From Escherichia boydii (GTDB taxonomy: Bacteria > Pseudomonadota > Gammaproteobacteria > Enterobacterales > Enterobacteriaceae): a stretch of DNA of 64,000 bases. Shown in pieces: positions 1 through 8,179 of the stretch. A program made the position numbers and the translations under genes. A model generated the notes under the pieces. The model ran no database searches, was not told the DNA's origin, and saw only the letters and a list, made by a program, of their open reading frames with translations. The DNA lies in contig CP169086.1 in assembly GCA_041890495.1 (NCBI GenBank), forward strand, positions 1,798,001 through 1,862,000. Reading direction: 5' to 3'. Each line of letters starts with the position of its first letter. The first letter of the stretch is position 1.

Positions 1-25
1 GGGCTGGTTTAGCTGCGCTAGCCAT
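1..25 (-). CDS. O: Start of capsid scaffolding protein gpO (partial)
   Basis: Only the first eight codons are in the window, reading MASAAKPA leftwards off the edge. An AGGA ribosome binding site lies 8 bases upstream of the ATG at 25. In P2-family phages the scaffold/protease gene O is divergent from the terminase gene P, which begins at 185, so position and orientation fit gpO. The assignment rests on synteny and the start signal, not on protein similarity. Confidence 0.45.
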
Positions 26-184
26 GTCGATAATCCTGTTGAGTGGTTTCTGTACGGCCATGATGGCAGAGCGTAACTTGCTGTCTCAACGAGGTTTTGT
101 TGTCGGAGGAGGGCCAGACCATAAAGGGGGCGATAGCGGGATCGCGCGCGGGGTAATCTTCACTCCATAAACGGTGGAGGGCAG
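26..184. promoter_or_regulatory. Divergent late promoter region between O and P
   Basis: This 159-base gap separates the divergent O and P genes. In P2 this interval carries two late promoters activated by the zinc-finger protein Ogr, whose sites are described as TGT-N12-ACA dyads. I see only an imperfect copy (TGT-N12-AGA, starting near 104), so the site is not secure. The gpP start is preceded by GGTGGAGGGCAG, a good ribosome binding site. Confidence 0.35.
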
Positions 185-1915
185 ATGATACAGGACGCTT
201 TTGTACGTCAGAGGGCAAGACAACTTTACTGGCAGGGCTACCCGCCAGCGGAGATCGCGCGCCTGATGGGGATTAATCAGAACACAGTTTACGCCTGGAA
301 GAAACGCGATGAATGGGATGAAACATCACCTATTCAGCGAGTAACCCAGACTTTTGATGCGCGCCTTATCCAGCTTGGTGAAAAGGACAAGAAAACCGGG
401 GGTGATTACAAGGAGATTGACCTGCTGACCCGGCAACTGAAAAAACTGTCTGATGGACAACCGGCAGGGGCTGGCACGGGCAAAAAGCCGCGCAAACGTA
501 AGCTGAAAAACCACTTCACCGAAGAACAGATCGTTGCGCTGCGGGAGAAAATACTGGATTCCCTGTCGTGGCATCAACGCGGCTGGTATGAGCAACGCCA
601 CCACCGAAACCGCATGATACTGAAGTCCCGCCAGATTGGTGCAACCTGGTACTTTGCGCGCGAGGCGTTACTTGATGCGCTGCGCGACGATGTGAAATAC
701 CCGTACCAGCGCAACCAGATATTTCTGTCCGCATCCCGCCGACAGGCTCACCAGTTCAGGGGATTCATTCAGAAGGCAGCGGAAGAAGTAGACGTTGAGC
801 TTAAGGGCGGCGACAAAATCGTACTGAGTAACGGCGCAGAGCTGCATTTCCTCGGCACGTCCGCTGCAACAGCGCAGTCATATACGGGCAACCTGAAGTT
901 TGACGAATTCTTCTGGGTCAGCAACTTCACCAACCTGCGAAAGGTTGCAGGGGCGATGGCTACGCTGAAGGGACTGACGCGTACCTACTTTTCCACGCCG
1001 TCAGGTGAAACCCATGAGGCTTACCCGTTCTGGACGGGCGATCGCTGGAATGAAAAACGCCCGAAGGCACAGCGCAAAGCGTTTGATGTGGGCTGGAAAA
1101 CGCTGAACAGCGGGCTGTTGTGCCCGGATAAAACCTGGCGTCAGATTGTCACCCTGAAGGATGTGATAGACCACGGCTGGGAGTACACCGATCTTGAAGA
1201 GATTCAGGATGAAAACAGCGAGGATGAATTCCGCAACCTGTACATGTGCGAGTTCGTTCGCGATGGCGAGTCAGCCTTCAACCTTAACGCACTGATTGGC
1301 TGCGGGGCAGATGGTTATGACGAATGGCCGGACTGGAAGCCTTTCGCGTCCAGGCCGATGGGTAATCGTCCGGTCTGGATAGGCTATGACGCCAACGGCA
1401 GCAGCGGCAACGGTGACAGCGGCGCGATTTGCGTTGTGGTTCCGCCACTGGTGCCGGGCGGTAAATTCCGCACGGTAGAAACGGAACAGGTGCGCGGCCT
1501 TGAGTTTGAAGAGCAGGCGAAGGTTATCGAAAATTTCACCTTCAAATACAACGTCCAGCATGTCGGTATAGACGTAACGGGCGGTAACGGTGAGGCCGTT
1601 TACCAGATAGTGAAGAAGTTTTTCCCAATGGCAATGCCCTACACCATGTCAATGACGTCAAAGCGCGCCCTGGTGCTGAAAATGCTACAGCTGATCCGCG
1701 CTGGCCGCTGGGAATATGACCGCAGCGAGCGCGCCCTGATCAACGCCTTTAACTCTGTACGTAAGGTAAAGACGCCTGGCGGATTCATCACCTATGACAC
1801 TGACCGCTCGCGCGGCGTCAGCCACGGTGATTTAGCCTGGGCGAATATGCTCGCCATTATTAACGAACCGCTGGGCCAGGAGAGTGGCAGCGGCGGGTTT
1901 GCTATGGAGTTCTGA
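185..1915 (+). CDS. P: P2-family terminase large (ATPase) subunit gpP
   Basis: A 576-residue packaging motor that would cut concatemeric phage DNA at cos and pump it into the prohead. The N-terminus carries a helix-turn-helix (about residues 20-45, AEIARLMGINQNTVYAWKK), as in P2 gpP. A variant Walker A lies near residue 145 (LKSRQIGATWY) and a Walker B-like FDEFFWV near 240. The C-terminal RNase-H-like nuclease domain begins around GYDANGSSGNGDSG near 400, with acidic residues suited to metal binding. Length matches P2 gpP (590 aa). Its TGA overlaps the portal ATG (TGATG), the usual PQ operon arrangement. Looks intact. Confidence 0.93.
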   Translation: MIQDAFVRQRARQLYWQGYPPAEIARLMGINQNTVYAWKKRDEWDETSPIQRVTQTFDARLIQLGEKDKKTGGDYKEIDLLTRQLKKLSDGQPAGAGTGKKPRKRKLKNHFTEEQIVALREKILDSLSWHQRGWYEQRHHRNRMILKSRQIGATWYFAREALLDALRDDVKYPYQRNQIFLSASRRQAHQFRGFIQKAAEEVDVELKGGDKIVLSNGAELHFLGTSAATAQSYTGNLKFDEFFWVSNFTNLRKVAGAMATLKGLTRTYFSTPSGETHEAYPFWTGDRWNEKRPKAQRKAFDVGWKTLNSGLLCPDKTWRQIVTLKDVIDHGWEYTDLEEIQDENSEDEFRNLYMCEFVRDGESAFNLNALIGCGADGYDEWPDWKPFASRPMGNRPVWIGYDANGSSGNGDSGAICVVVPPLVPGGKFRTVETEQVRGLEFEEQAKVIENFTFKYNVQHVGIDVTGGNGEAVYQIVKKFFPMAMPYTMSMTSKRALVLKMLQLIRAGRWEYDRSERALINAFNSVRKVKTPGGFITYDTDRSRGVSHGDLAWANMLAIINEPLGQESGSGGFAMEF

Positions 1916-2973
1916 TGAAGAAGCGCACCTACAAAAATAAACACACTGCCAGCAGTGGCAGTACCGGACAGCCTGATATCTCTGACGCGCTCAGAAGCGA
2001 TCCGGCGCTTAGCGCCTTCACGTTTGACGGGCCATATTCAGTAACAGACGGCTATGATCTGCTGGACAGCATGTGTTGCGTCGATAATGGCCGGTACTAT
2101 GAAACGCCAATTGACTGGAAAGGGTTAACCCGTGCGTTTGCACAATCCCCGCTGCATCAGTCAGCGCTTTACTTCAAACGTAATGTGCTGACCGGGTGCT
2201 TTATCCCTCACCCCTTGCTGTCACGTCAGGCCTTCTCTGCGTTTGCACTGGACTGGTTTGTCTTTGGTAATGCCTATCTTGAACGTCGGTCTAATCGCCT
2301 GGGCGCTCCGCTCAAACTCCAGCATGTTCCGGCACTGAACACGCGACGCGGGAGCGACCTTAATACCTACTGGTTTATCCGGCAGTGGAAAGATGAATAC
2401 GAGTTCAAGACGGGCGAGGTCTGCCACATCATGAACCCTGATATTCATCAGGAAATCTACGGTATGCCCGAATATATAGGCGCGCTGTTGTCCGCCAGCC
2501 TGTCACATTCTGCCGATAAGTTCCGCAAACTCTATTATGACAACGGCTCTCACGCCGGATGCATTCTCTATGTCGGCTCTGATAAGGTGGATCAGGAAAG
2601 CATTAAGGTGGTGCAAAAGACGCTGTCACAGGCCAGAGGGAAAGGCTCCTTCAAAAACGTGCTGATACATGCACCGGGTGGCGGCAAAGACGGTGTGCAA
2701 CTGTTACCCTTTAGCCAGATATCGGCAAAGGATGAGTTTCTTAACATCAAATCAGCCACGCGCAACGATTTGCGCGACGCTCACCGCACCCCGCCGCAAC
2801 TGATGGGCGCAATGCCGGAAGGCAATGGCTCACTCGGTGATGTTGAAAAATCCGCGCGCGTATTCTTCATCAACGAAATGCTGCCTGTGATGGAAGCCAT
2901 GAAGGGAGTCAATGACTGGCTCGGTCAGGAAGTGATCCGCTTCAATCCCTACGCTCTACTCAAAGACGAGTAA
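1915..2973 (+). CDS. Q: P2-family portal protein gpQ
   Basis: A 352-residue phage portal (P2 gpQ is 344 aa). Twelve copies are expected to form the vertex ring through which gpP packages DNA. The sequence shows the PBSX/P2 portal signature, with GKGSFKNVLIHAPGGG around residues 240-255 and the conserved tail segment AHRTPPQLMGAMPEGNGSLGD near 290-310. It starts one base into the gpP stop codon, so translation is probably coupled. A hairpin follows directly after the stop, ending the PQ operon. No truncation seen. Confidence 0.93.
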   Translation: MKKRTYKNKHTASSGSTGQPDISDALRSDPALSAFTFDGPYSVTDGYDLLDSMCCVDNGRYYETPIDWKGLTRAFAQSPLHQSALYFKRNVLTGCFIPHPLLSRQAFSAFALDWFVFGNAYLERRSNRLGAPLKLQHVPALNTRRGSDLNTYWFIRQWKDEYEFKTGEVCHIMNPDIHQEIYGMPEYIGALLSASLSHSADKFRKLYYDNGSHAGCILYVGSDKVDQESIKVVQKTLSQARGKGSFKNVLIHAPGGGKDGVQLLPFSQISAKDEFLNIKSATRNDLRDAHRTPPQLMGAMPEGNGSLGDVEKSARVFFINEMLPVMEAMKGVNDWLGQEVIRFNPYALLKDE

Positions 2974-2982
2974 CCCGCCCCA

Positions 2983-3012
2983 GCCGCCGCACATCCTGCG
3001 GCGGTTCTCCTT
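2983..3012 (+). terminator. Terminator after gpQ
   Basis: An 8-bp stem (CCGCCGCA at 2984-2991 with TGCGGCGG at 2997-3004) and five-base loop follow the gpQ stop by 10 bases. The downstream tract (TTCTCCTT) is only moderately T-rich. Confidence 0.6.
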
Positions 3013-3225
3013 CAGTAATTTTCAATCACCGTATGACCGGCCATCACCAGATAACTACTCAGCACGACCTTTAACGCCCCTCACTCAGAACGCATGAGCG
3101 CCATTCTGGCAGGCGCAAACTGCAATCGACCCCGCACACATCCAGACGTGAGAAAACGCGCCGAGAAGGCGAAAAAGGCCGAAGAATGGCAATTTAAGGC
3201 ATCCCCTCCCTACCCCCTGTCGCGT

Positions 3226-3244
3226 GGGCTGTTCCCCCGTCACC
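3226..3244. other. Candidate cos site of the prophage
   Basis: In P2 the cohesive-end site lies between the end of the A/old/tin region and gene Q. In the corresponding gap here (2974-3450), 3226-3244 reads GGGCTGTTCCCCCGTCACC. It aligns at about 13 of 19 positions with the complement of the 19-base P2 cohesive end as I remember it, including the run of C residues. The rest of the gap has no convincing gene; two overlapping opposite-strand ORFs there look spurious. The call rests on a remembered reference sequence and map position. Confidence 0.45.
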
Positions 3245-3340
3245 TGCGCGCGACATTTGCTTCGTTTTTTGTACATTTGCCGATCCGGGGTCAGACCGCA
3301 CCGCCACAGGGCGGAAAGGGCATAAATTACATCAAAAAAA

Positions 3341-3367
3341 TTGTGCAAAATTGTGCACGTTTGTGCA
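3341..3367. repeat. Three TTGTGCA repeats in 10-base register
   Basis: TTGTGCA occurs at 3341-3347, 3351-3357 and 3361-3367, each start exactly ten bases after the last, so all three face the same side of the helix. The array is 84 bases before the antitoxin start and 97 bases beyond the candidate cos site. It could be a cooperative operator for the toxin-antitoxin operon or a terminase/host-factor site. Function unknown. Confidence 0.75.
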
Positions 3368-3450
3368 ACGCATGAAACAGCCCTGGGCGTGTTATTATTG
3401 CGCTAAGGGTCGTTATACTTACGCTATGGATGCGGATAATGGAAACGAAT

Positions 3451-3795
3451 ATGAAAACTGTAACTGACGCTGAATTTCGGGCAAATCTCGGCGACATGCT
3501 GGAGTATCTTCGCTCTGGTGGGAGTATTGCCATCACGGGGGAAGATCAGAAAAGTGTAATTCTATCCGGCGCAGATCTTAACCCGGAATATCTTGCTGCC
3601 AATGAGGGGCTTCAGGAGTTCCGCGAAAGGGCAAAAAAAATGAGCCAACAACCGCTTGTTCAGGCTGTGCGCGATCTCGAAAAGCGCCACCCGGCACTAT
3701 TTTCTCAGGGGAAAAAAGCGCTTTCCTTTGAAGACGCCATGAAGCGCACAAGGGAAAAGCACGCTGAAATCATCAAAAGACTTGAGGACAACTAA
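3451..3795 (+). CDS. Phd/YefM-type antitoxin
   Basis: A 114-residue protein whose N-terminal 50 residues (MKTVTDAEFRANLGDMLEYLRSG...) have the Phd/YefM fold that binds DNA and represses the operon. The C-terminal half is charged, with EEKxx-like helices expected to wrap and neutralise the toxin. It is longer than P1 Phd (73 aa). The ATG at 3451 is chosen because the Phd domain starts there and GGAAA lies 6 bases upstream; in-frame ATGs at 3430 and 3439 would add up to seven residues. The stop TAA overlaps the toxin ATG (TAATG), so the two are co-translated. This position between gpA and cos holds old and tin in P2. Confidence 0.82.
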   Translation: MKTVTDAEFRANLGDMLEYLRSGGSIAITGEDQKSVILSGADLNPEYLAANEGLQEFRERAKKMSQQPLVQAVRDLEKRHPALFSQGKKALSFEDAMKRTREKHAEIIKRLEDN

Positions 3796-4202
3796 TGGAT
3801 CTGGTTTTTCTGTCAAAGGAGGAAGTGGAGCGTATCCATGCAGAAACACTCCCGCAGAGTGGAAACGCTAACGCCGGCCTGCTTGAAGGTGCGCTAAACC
3901 GCGTCCAGACCCTGCACCACTATGAAGGTATTGATGATATTTATGCCCTCGCCGCCATGTATCTGATCGGCATAGCAAAGGCCCATGCCTTTCATGATGG
4001 CAATAAGCGTACTGCCTTTCAGGCTGCATCTATCTTTTTGATGATGAATGGCTCTGAGCTTTCAGCTTCACTTTTGCTGGTTAAATTAACGGTATTTGCA
4101 GCGATGGGCGCGGCCAGTCTGGAAGAAACCACCTTCGCCCTTAAGCTGCTTTCAGATTATGGAAATGAGCTAATCAATGACTATGAAGAAGACTATCTTT
4201 AA
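3795..4202 (+). CDS. doc: Doc-family Fic-fold toxin
   Basis: A 135-residue Fic/Doc protein. The diagnostic loop HAFHDGNKR is at residues 64-72 and matches the Doc form (HxFx[A/D]xNKR), not the AMP-transferase form (ending GNGR). Doc of phage P1 phosphorylates elongation factor EF-Tu and stops translation, and the same activity is expected here by family. The histidine and lysine-arginine of the loop are intact, so the toxin looks active. It overlaps the antitoxin stop by one base and is followed by a strong terminator, giving a compact two-gene operon. Likely roles are prophage maintenance or abortive infection; which one is inference. Confidence 0.88.
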   Translation: MDLVFLSKEEVERIHAETLPQSGNANAGLLEGALNRVQTLHHYEGIDDIYALAAMYLIGIAKAHAFHDGNKRTAFQAASIFLMMNGSELSASLLLVKLTVFAAMGAASLEETTFALKLLSDYGNELINDYEEDYL

Positions 4203-4265
4203 CCGTGGAATATGTATGGCGAAACTTGATGAATTTGACGGATTTTAAGTCAACTCCCACCTGAT

Positions 4266-4291
4266 AAGCCGCCAGCTATTGGCGGCTTTTT
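4266..4291 (+). terminator. Terminator of the toxin-antitoxin operon
   Basis: The stem AAGCCGCC (4266-4273) pairs with GGCGGCTT (4281-4288) around a seven-base loop and is followed by TTT. It lies 63 bases after the toxin stop. It also separates this rightward operon from the leftward genes ending at 4313. Confidence 0.8.
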
Positions 4292-4312
4292 CATTTAGTT
4301 GCGGTACAAATA

Positions 4313-4528
4313 TCAAACTTTCATAAGATTTTTAATCACAATTCTGACTACATCACCGTTAGTTTCTTTCGCCTTAGCCAGTAGATAAGCCGTGTGCTCA
4401 TCCTTCAGCAACACGGGGTTGGCGCAACTGGTTTCATCATGTTCAACGGTAACGGCACCATTACCGTTATAGATTGCATATCCCTTTGCATCGTATCCTT
4501 CAAAGTAGCTGATATAACCGGATTTCAT
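4313..4528 (-). CDS. Small prophage protein, unknown
   Basis: A 71-residue protein starting MKSGYISYFEGYDAKGYAIYNGNG, with a beta-rich N-terminus and a lysine/valine-rich end (VVRIVIKNLMKV). I do not recognise the family. Its ATG overlaps the stop of the preceding gene (ATGA), so it is the third and last member of a coupled leftward trio headed by the adenine methylase at 5476. Confidence 0.55.
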   Translation of the reverse strand: MKSGYISYFEGYDAKGYAIYNGNGAVTVEHDETSCANPVLLKDEHTAYLLAKAKETNGDVVRIVIKNLMKV

Positions 4529-4779
4529 ACCAAAGTCTCCTTAACGTTGTTATTGCCCTTACAACCTTGCCCTTTCTCTGCCAGCGCCCTGATCGCCGGA
4601 CGTGCTAACACCATGTTTTGACAGTGGTGAATGGCACGGCAAAACTCATCCCGTCCCATTGGATGCTCAACAGGCAATCCAAGGTAGAGATTCCACGCAT
4701 CACCTAAAAGCTGGGCTACCTTCTGCTCTTCAACCGTGAGCACACAAGCTGAATCACTAAACACCTGATATTCATCCAT
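4525..4779 (-). CDS. Small prophage protein, unknown
   Basis: An 84-residue acidic protein (MDEYQVFSDSACVLTVEEQKVAQLLGD...) with a central aromatic segment (AWNLYLGLPVEHPMGRDEF). I do not recognise the family. The ATG at 4779 is preferred over one 21 bases upstream because GGGGGT sits just before it. The gene starts inside the end of the methylase gene, which points to coupled translation. It may be an accessory of the methylase or independent cargo. Confidence 0.55.
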   Translation of the reverse strand: MDEYQVFSDSACVLTVEEQKVAQLLGDAWNLYLGLPVEHPMGRDEFCRAIHHCQNMVLARPAIRALAEKGQGCKGNNNVKETLV

Positions 4780-5476
4780 GATTACCCCCGTCGACTTCAT
4801 TTAATGCCACCATGATCGCCAGCCGTTCAGCAGGTGGAAGGGCTGCATATTTCGCGCGCCAGCGCTCAGCTTTGCGCTTTATACGGTGCCGATCGTTGTA
4901 ATCTTTTCCGGCAAACGTGTGAGAGTACGCGCGCCCTTCGGGGTAGTTCATCCAGATTTTTTCTGTTCGCACGCCGCCGCGCGTCATGGCCTGAAATTCT
5001 TTGCTGCGCCACCCCGCTAACGTTTCGTCATAGAGCCGCGACGGATAGCCAGACAGGATCACGTTGACGTTTTCCGGCAGGCTTATGAGGCAGGCTAACA
5101 GGCGCTCATGATCGGCAACCGTATATTCATGACGATAGCGGGCGCGACTGGTGCGCGTTTCTGGCAGATAAGGAGGATCGGAATAAACCAGCACGCGGCC
5201 ATGTTGAGTAAAGTCTTCTCTTTCCAGAAAACCTACAGCATCACCGTGATAAAGATGCAACCGGGGCGGAGTTTCCCCCATATCAGACCAGCGCTCCCGC
5301 GTTAATTTAAAAGCATTTTCATCGACATCAATTCCAATCGTCCTGGCTGCAAGTGGCTTGTGAAACATTACTGCGCCACTGCCCAAGTGCGTTTCAATGT
5401 AGGTATCATGCGGGGGCATTTCAGCAATAATCTTCTGATAAACCCCGCTCGCCGCCTTACTTCCCAGATAGCTCAT
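4772..5476 (-). CDS. D12-class DNA adenine methylase (first copy)
   Basis: A 234-residue N6-adenine methyltransferase of the Dam/D12 class. It shows a LGSK motif at the N-terminus, THLGSGAV (residues 34-41), the FxGxG-type S-adenosylmethionine loop, and the catalytic tetrad DPPY near residue 100 (YSDPPYLPETRTSR). The target-recognition region is short compared with host Dam (278 aa), so the recognition sequence cannot be read off. Phage adenine methylases often protect phage DNA from host restriction or affect transcription. It lies between gpA and the toxin-antitoxin pair and heads a three-gene leftward set. A second, clearly different methylase lies at 8838-9680. Confidence 0.85.
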   Translation of the reverse strand: MSYLGSKAASGVYQKIIAEMPPHDTYIETHLGSGAVMFHKPLAARTIGIDVDENAFKLTRERWSDMGETPPRLHLYHGDAVGFLEREDFTQHGRVLVYSDPPYLPETRTSRARYRHEYTVADHERLLACLISLPENVNVILSGYPSRLYDETLAGWRSKEFQAMTRGGVRTEKIWMNYPEGRAYSHTFAGKDYNDRHRIKRKAERWRAKYAALPPAERLAIMVALNEVDGGNHG

Positions 5477-5589
5477 ACTCTTTCGTCCTCAGCTGGCACC
5501 GTCATTATTAACCACCTGCAGCACTGTTAAAAATGACGGTTCTCGATGTACGGCCAACACTGCCGGAAATGGCTGTATTTGCCGGAATC

Positions 5590-5660
5590 CGGTACCACAC
5601 CGTCAAAGCTGACCGTTCCGGCCATCGCGGTATTTTCGGTACCACACTGTCAAAGCCGAC
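5590..5660. repeat. Imperfect direct repeat between gpA and methylase 1
   Basis: Two copies of GGTACCACAC[C/T]GTCAAAGC[T/C]GACC, about 23 bases each, begin near 5590 and 5638, 48 bases apart. They lie in a 200-base non-coding gap downstream of the gpA stop and upstream of the methylase start. Neighbouring CCGGAAT/CCGGCC words add to the repetitive look. A promoter or protein-binding array for the methylase operon is possible; no known element is recognised. Confidence 0.6.
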
Positions 5661-5676
5661 CATGCCGATCGGCATC

Positions 5677-8139
5677 CTACTTCCGCCCCGAAAACGCAGT
5701 CTTCATCCTGCTCACGAGGTCGCTTGTCTTTTTCTTCGCCGCCATCACCTGCGACGGCATTTTTTCCGACGCGGCACGGCTGCGGGATACCAACCGCCCG
5801 TCCTGAACGGTCATAACAAGATCGCCACACGCCACTGACGCACCGGCCATCATCGACCTGACCATTCCGACGCTGGCATCAATCCCGCGCAGCGCCAGCA
5901 GTTCACTGATCAGCCGCTCTTTCACAGATAGCCCGGCCCCCTCTTCCCGTTCCGGTGGTCGTTTTTTACGCTTACTCCGCACATCGTCACTAAGCCGCTG
6001 CGCCAGTTCTCGCTTTTCCTGCCGTGAAAGCGCATCAAAATTCACCGTCACGCCCTCAGCTGGCACAGTCATTTCCGACTGTCCTACAGCTTCGCTGGCG
6101 GCATGTTCAACACCGTCAGCACCTGTCGCGGGATCCCGCGTACAGTTATTGACAGAACTCCAAGGGGCGGCGTTGCCGCCTGAAAAATCAAGGTCAACCC
6201 CCTTTGTTTCCGGGGCTTTGCGCTTCGGTACGATTTTGTATTGTGCGGTGCGGGTGTAGATGATGGCGTCGCTGCCCGCAAGCGGGCAGTAGATCCCTTC
6301 GATTTTTGAGACCGTATCACCATAATCATTGCTGTTTTCGGTGGTGCTGTAGTGCAGGCGGATCTTCAACTGGTCGCGCTCAACAAACGCTCCGCCCTGA
6401 AGCTGAACGTAGTCCTGCCAGCTTGCGCCGTCAGCTGCTGCGCGAACGGGTTCAATTTCCGGGTGCAGCACAAGTTCGCGGCTTCCAAGGCGACGAAGCT
6501 CGCGCCATGTCGTGACGGGAGCGCCGCCAATCTGCTGGAACTGACGGATGCCCCAGCGTGAAGCCCACGCCCTTACGCGTCTGGCTTCTTCTTTGATGGG
6601 GTTGCCGGTTTCCTTATCCACCTCACCATCCATGCCGTAACCATCAATATTTTTCGAAATATATTTGACGATATAGCCGATTGCGCGGCCACGGCTCTTG
6701 TCTTCCCGTTCAGCCTTAAAACGATACTTATCTGCGCCCGGTTCGTTGCCGTCTTCCTTGAGCGCGTGCATACGGAAAACCTCGGTTGCTTCTTCCACGT
6801 CTTCAGGGCGGAACCACAGAACGAGATGCCAGTGTGGTGTTGAATCGTGATGGGGTTCAGCGGTACGAAAGCCGAACGTACGGATGCCCCGGCGCTTCCA
6901 TGCGGCCCGCGTGCGCGCCCAGACTTTGCAGAGATATTTCTGGGTCGCTCTGGGATCCGCATTCCGGTATTTATCATTGCGCTTGCCAGAGGCGATATGC
7001 ATTGCATGACATTTGGAAGGGGCGGTAAGGGTGTAGAACATCCCGACCAGCCCCATTTCATCGGCGATTTCCTGAAAACCGGCTGCGCGGGTGGTCAGCT
7101 CAAGACGCGCTATCTTTGGGTTGGCTGTACTTGACATCACCTTGTCAAGCAATGACGAGCGCTCCCCGGTATCCTGGTCTTCAAGCTCCATCGAGCTGAG
7201 ATACTCAAAGTTTGCTTTCTTTTGCGCAGCCCACTCTTTCAGGCAGGGTTCTGAGCACTTCGGAGAGGCGTGTTTGCTGACATAACCCGTTGCTATCATG
7301 AGGTGTTCGCGCCAGCGGTCATGCGCGCGCTTCAGCTTGCCAGACCACCACTTTTCCGACTGGAGGCGAGCCACTGCGCGAAGTGCATCTTCCGCCTCAA
7401 GTGATTCGTTGCAGTAAGCCTCCCATCCCGGAACGGGAATATTCAGGTGCCGGGCCTTACTGGCTACCGCACCGTAAGAATAAATGGTTGAAAACTCCGG
7501 GTCGTCACTGTGCGCAAACTGAAAATCAAACTCGCGCATAAACTCGCTTTTCATCAAATTTGCAAGCTTATAAGCCAGTCGTTTCAGGCGTTTTTTGTTG
7601 GCCCATGGCAACAGATGAAAGTCTTCACGAAGTGGCAGCAGGATAGCCGGGAGCGAATCCTGTGGCAGGTACTGCGCGTTGACCGCCTCAATGCGGCGGA
7701 GGATGTGGCGCTCAAATGTGCCAAACAACCATTTAACTGCTCTGGCTGGATCCTGGTCGTTCAGCTCCTCCAGTTGCCGGGAGAAACGGTAACGGATAAA
7801 TGCGGGCAATGCCTGGAGGCGGCGTCGAAGATGCATTACCCGGCGTTCGTGTGCGAGCCGATCGCGCTCTATCGCTCCCTGTCCGGTTGGCGGGCAGAGT
7901 TCAGTAATGTCATCGGGGGATAACGCCTTACGCTCTCCCTCAGGGTTGAGGTAGGTGATACCTCCGGTAACAGCGGTATCATCTGCCGCTGGCTGTGCCG
8001 GTTCTGGCGTCAGTCCATTGGCAGTGGCGACATCAAAATCCGGCGAATTCCAGGCATAGGCATAATCCATCTTCTCATTACGAGCACAGACTGCTGATAA
8101 ATCGGGGTTTATTTGCACGTTCGAATTAGTTGTGCTCAT
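5677..8139 (-). CDS. A: P2-family replication initiator gpA (rolling-circle endonuclease)
   Basis: An 820-residue protein that would nick the phage origin and start rolling-circle replication with the host Rep helicase. The HUH metal-binding motif is HWHLVLW near residue 437. The nicking tyrosines are the YxxxY pair in GYIVKYISKN near residues 487 and 491, the pair used by P2 gpA. A CPx(n)C-type segment (SPKCSEPCLKEW) lies near 280-290. The C-terminal 150 residues are low complexity and charged (KRKKRPPEREEG). It is somewhat longer than P2 gpA (761 aa). In P2 the origin lies inside gene A, so it is probably here too. Intact. Confidence 0.93.
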   Translation of the reverse strand: MSTTNSNVQINPDLSAVCARNEKMDYAYAWNSPDFDVATANGLTPEPAQPAADDTAVTGGITYLNPEGERKALSPDDITELCPPTGQGAIERDRLAHERRVMHLRRRLQALPAFIRYRFSRQLEELNDQDPARAVKWLFGTFERHILRRIEAVNAQYLPQDSLPAILLPLREDFHLLPWANKKRLKRLAYKLANLMKSEFMREFDFQFAHSDDPEFSTIYSYGAVASKARHLNIPVPGWEAYCNESLEAEDALRAVARLQSEKWWSGKLKRAHDRWREHLMIATGYVSKHASPKCSEPCLKEWAAQKKANFEYLSSMELEDQDTGERSSLLDKVMSSTANPKIARLELTTRAAGFQEIADEMGLVGMFYTLTAPSKCHAMHIASGKRNDKYRNADPRATQKYLCKVWARTRAAWKRRGIRTFGFRTAEPHHDSTPHWHLVLWFRPEDVEEATEVFRMHALKEDGNEPGADKYRFKAEREDKSRGRAIGYIVKYISKNIDGYGMDGEVDKETGNPIKEEARRVRAWASRWGIRQFQQIGGAPVTTWRELRRLGSRELVLHPEIEPVRAAADGASWQDYVQLQGGAFVERDQLKIRLHYSTTENSNDYGDTVSKIEGIYCPLAGSDAIIYTRTAQYKIVPKRKAPETKGVDLDFSGGNAAPWSSVNNCTRDPATGADGVEHAASEAVGQSEMTVPAEGVTVNFDALSRQEKRELAQRLSDDVRSKRKKRPPEREEGAGLSVKERLISELLALRGIDASVGMVRSMMAGASVACGDLVMTVQDGRLVSRSRAASEKMPSQVMAAKKKTSDLVSRMKTAFSGRK

Positions 8140-8179
8140 ATTTCACCCGCGCACAAATAATCATGAAAAAGGGGAAAGC

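Noticed and set aside
18..218. Leftward 66-codon ORF at the left edge
   Set aside because: It overlaps the gpP start and the divergent promoter region; the short gpO start at 25 fits P2 organisation better.
3085..3375. Overlapping ORFs on both strands in the gap after gpQ
   Set aside because: No ribosome binding sites, poor composition, and the region is where cos is expected.
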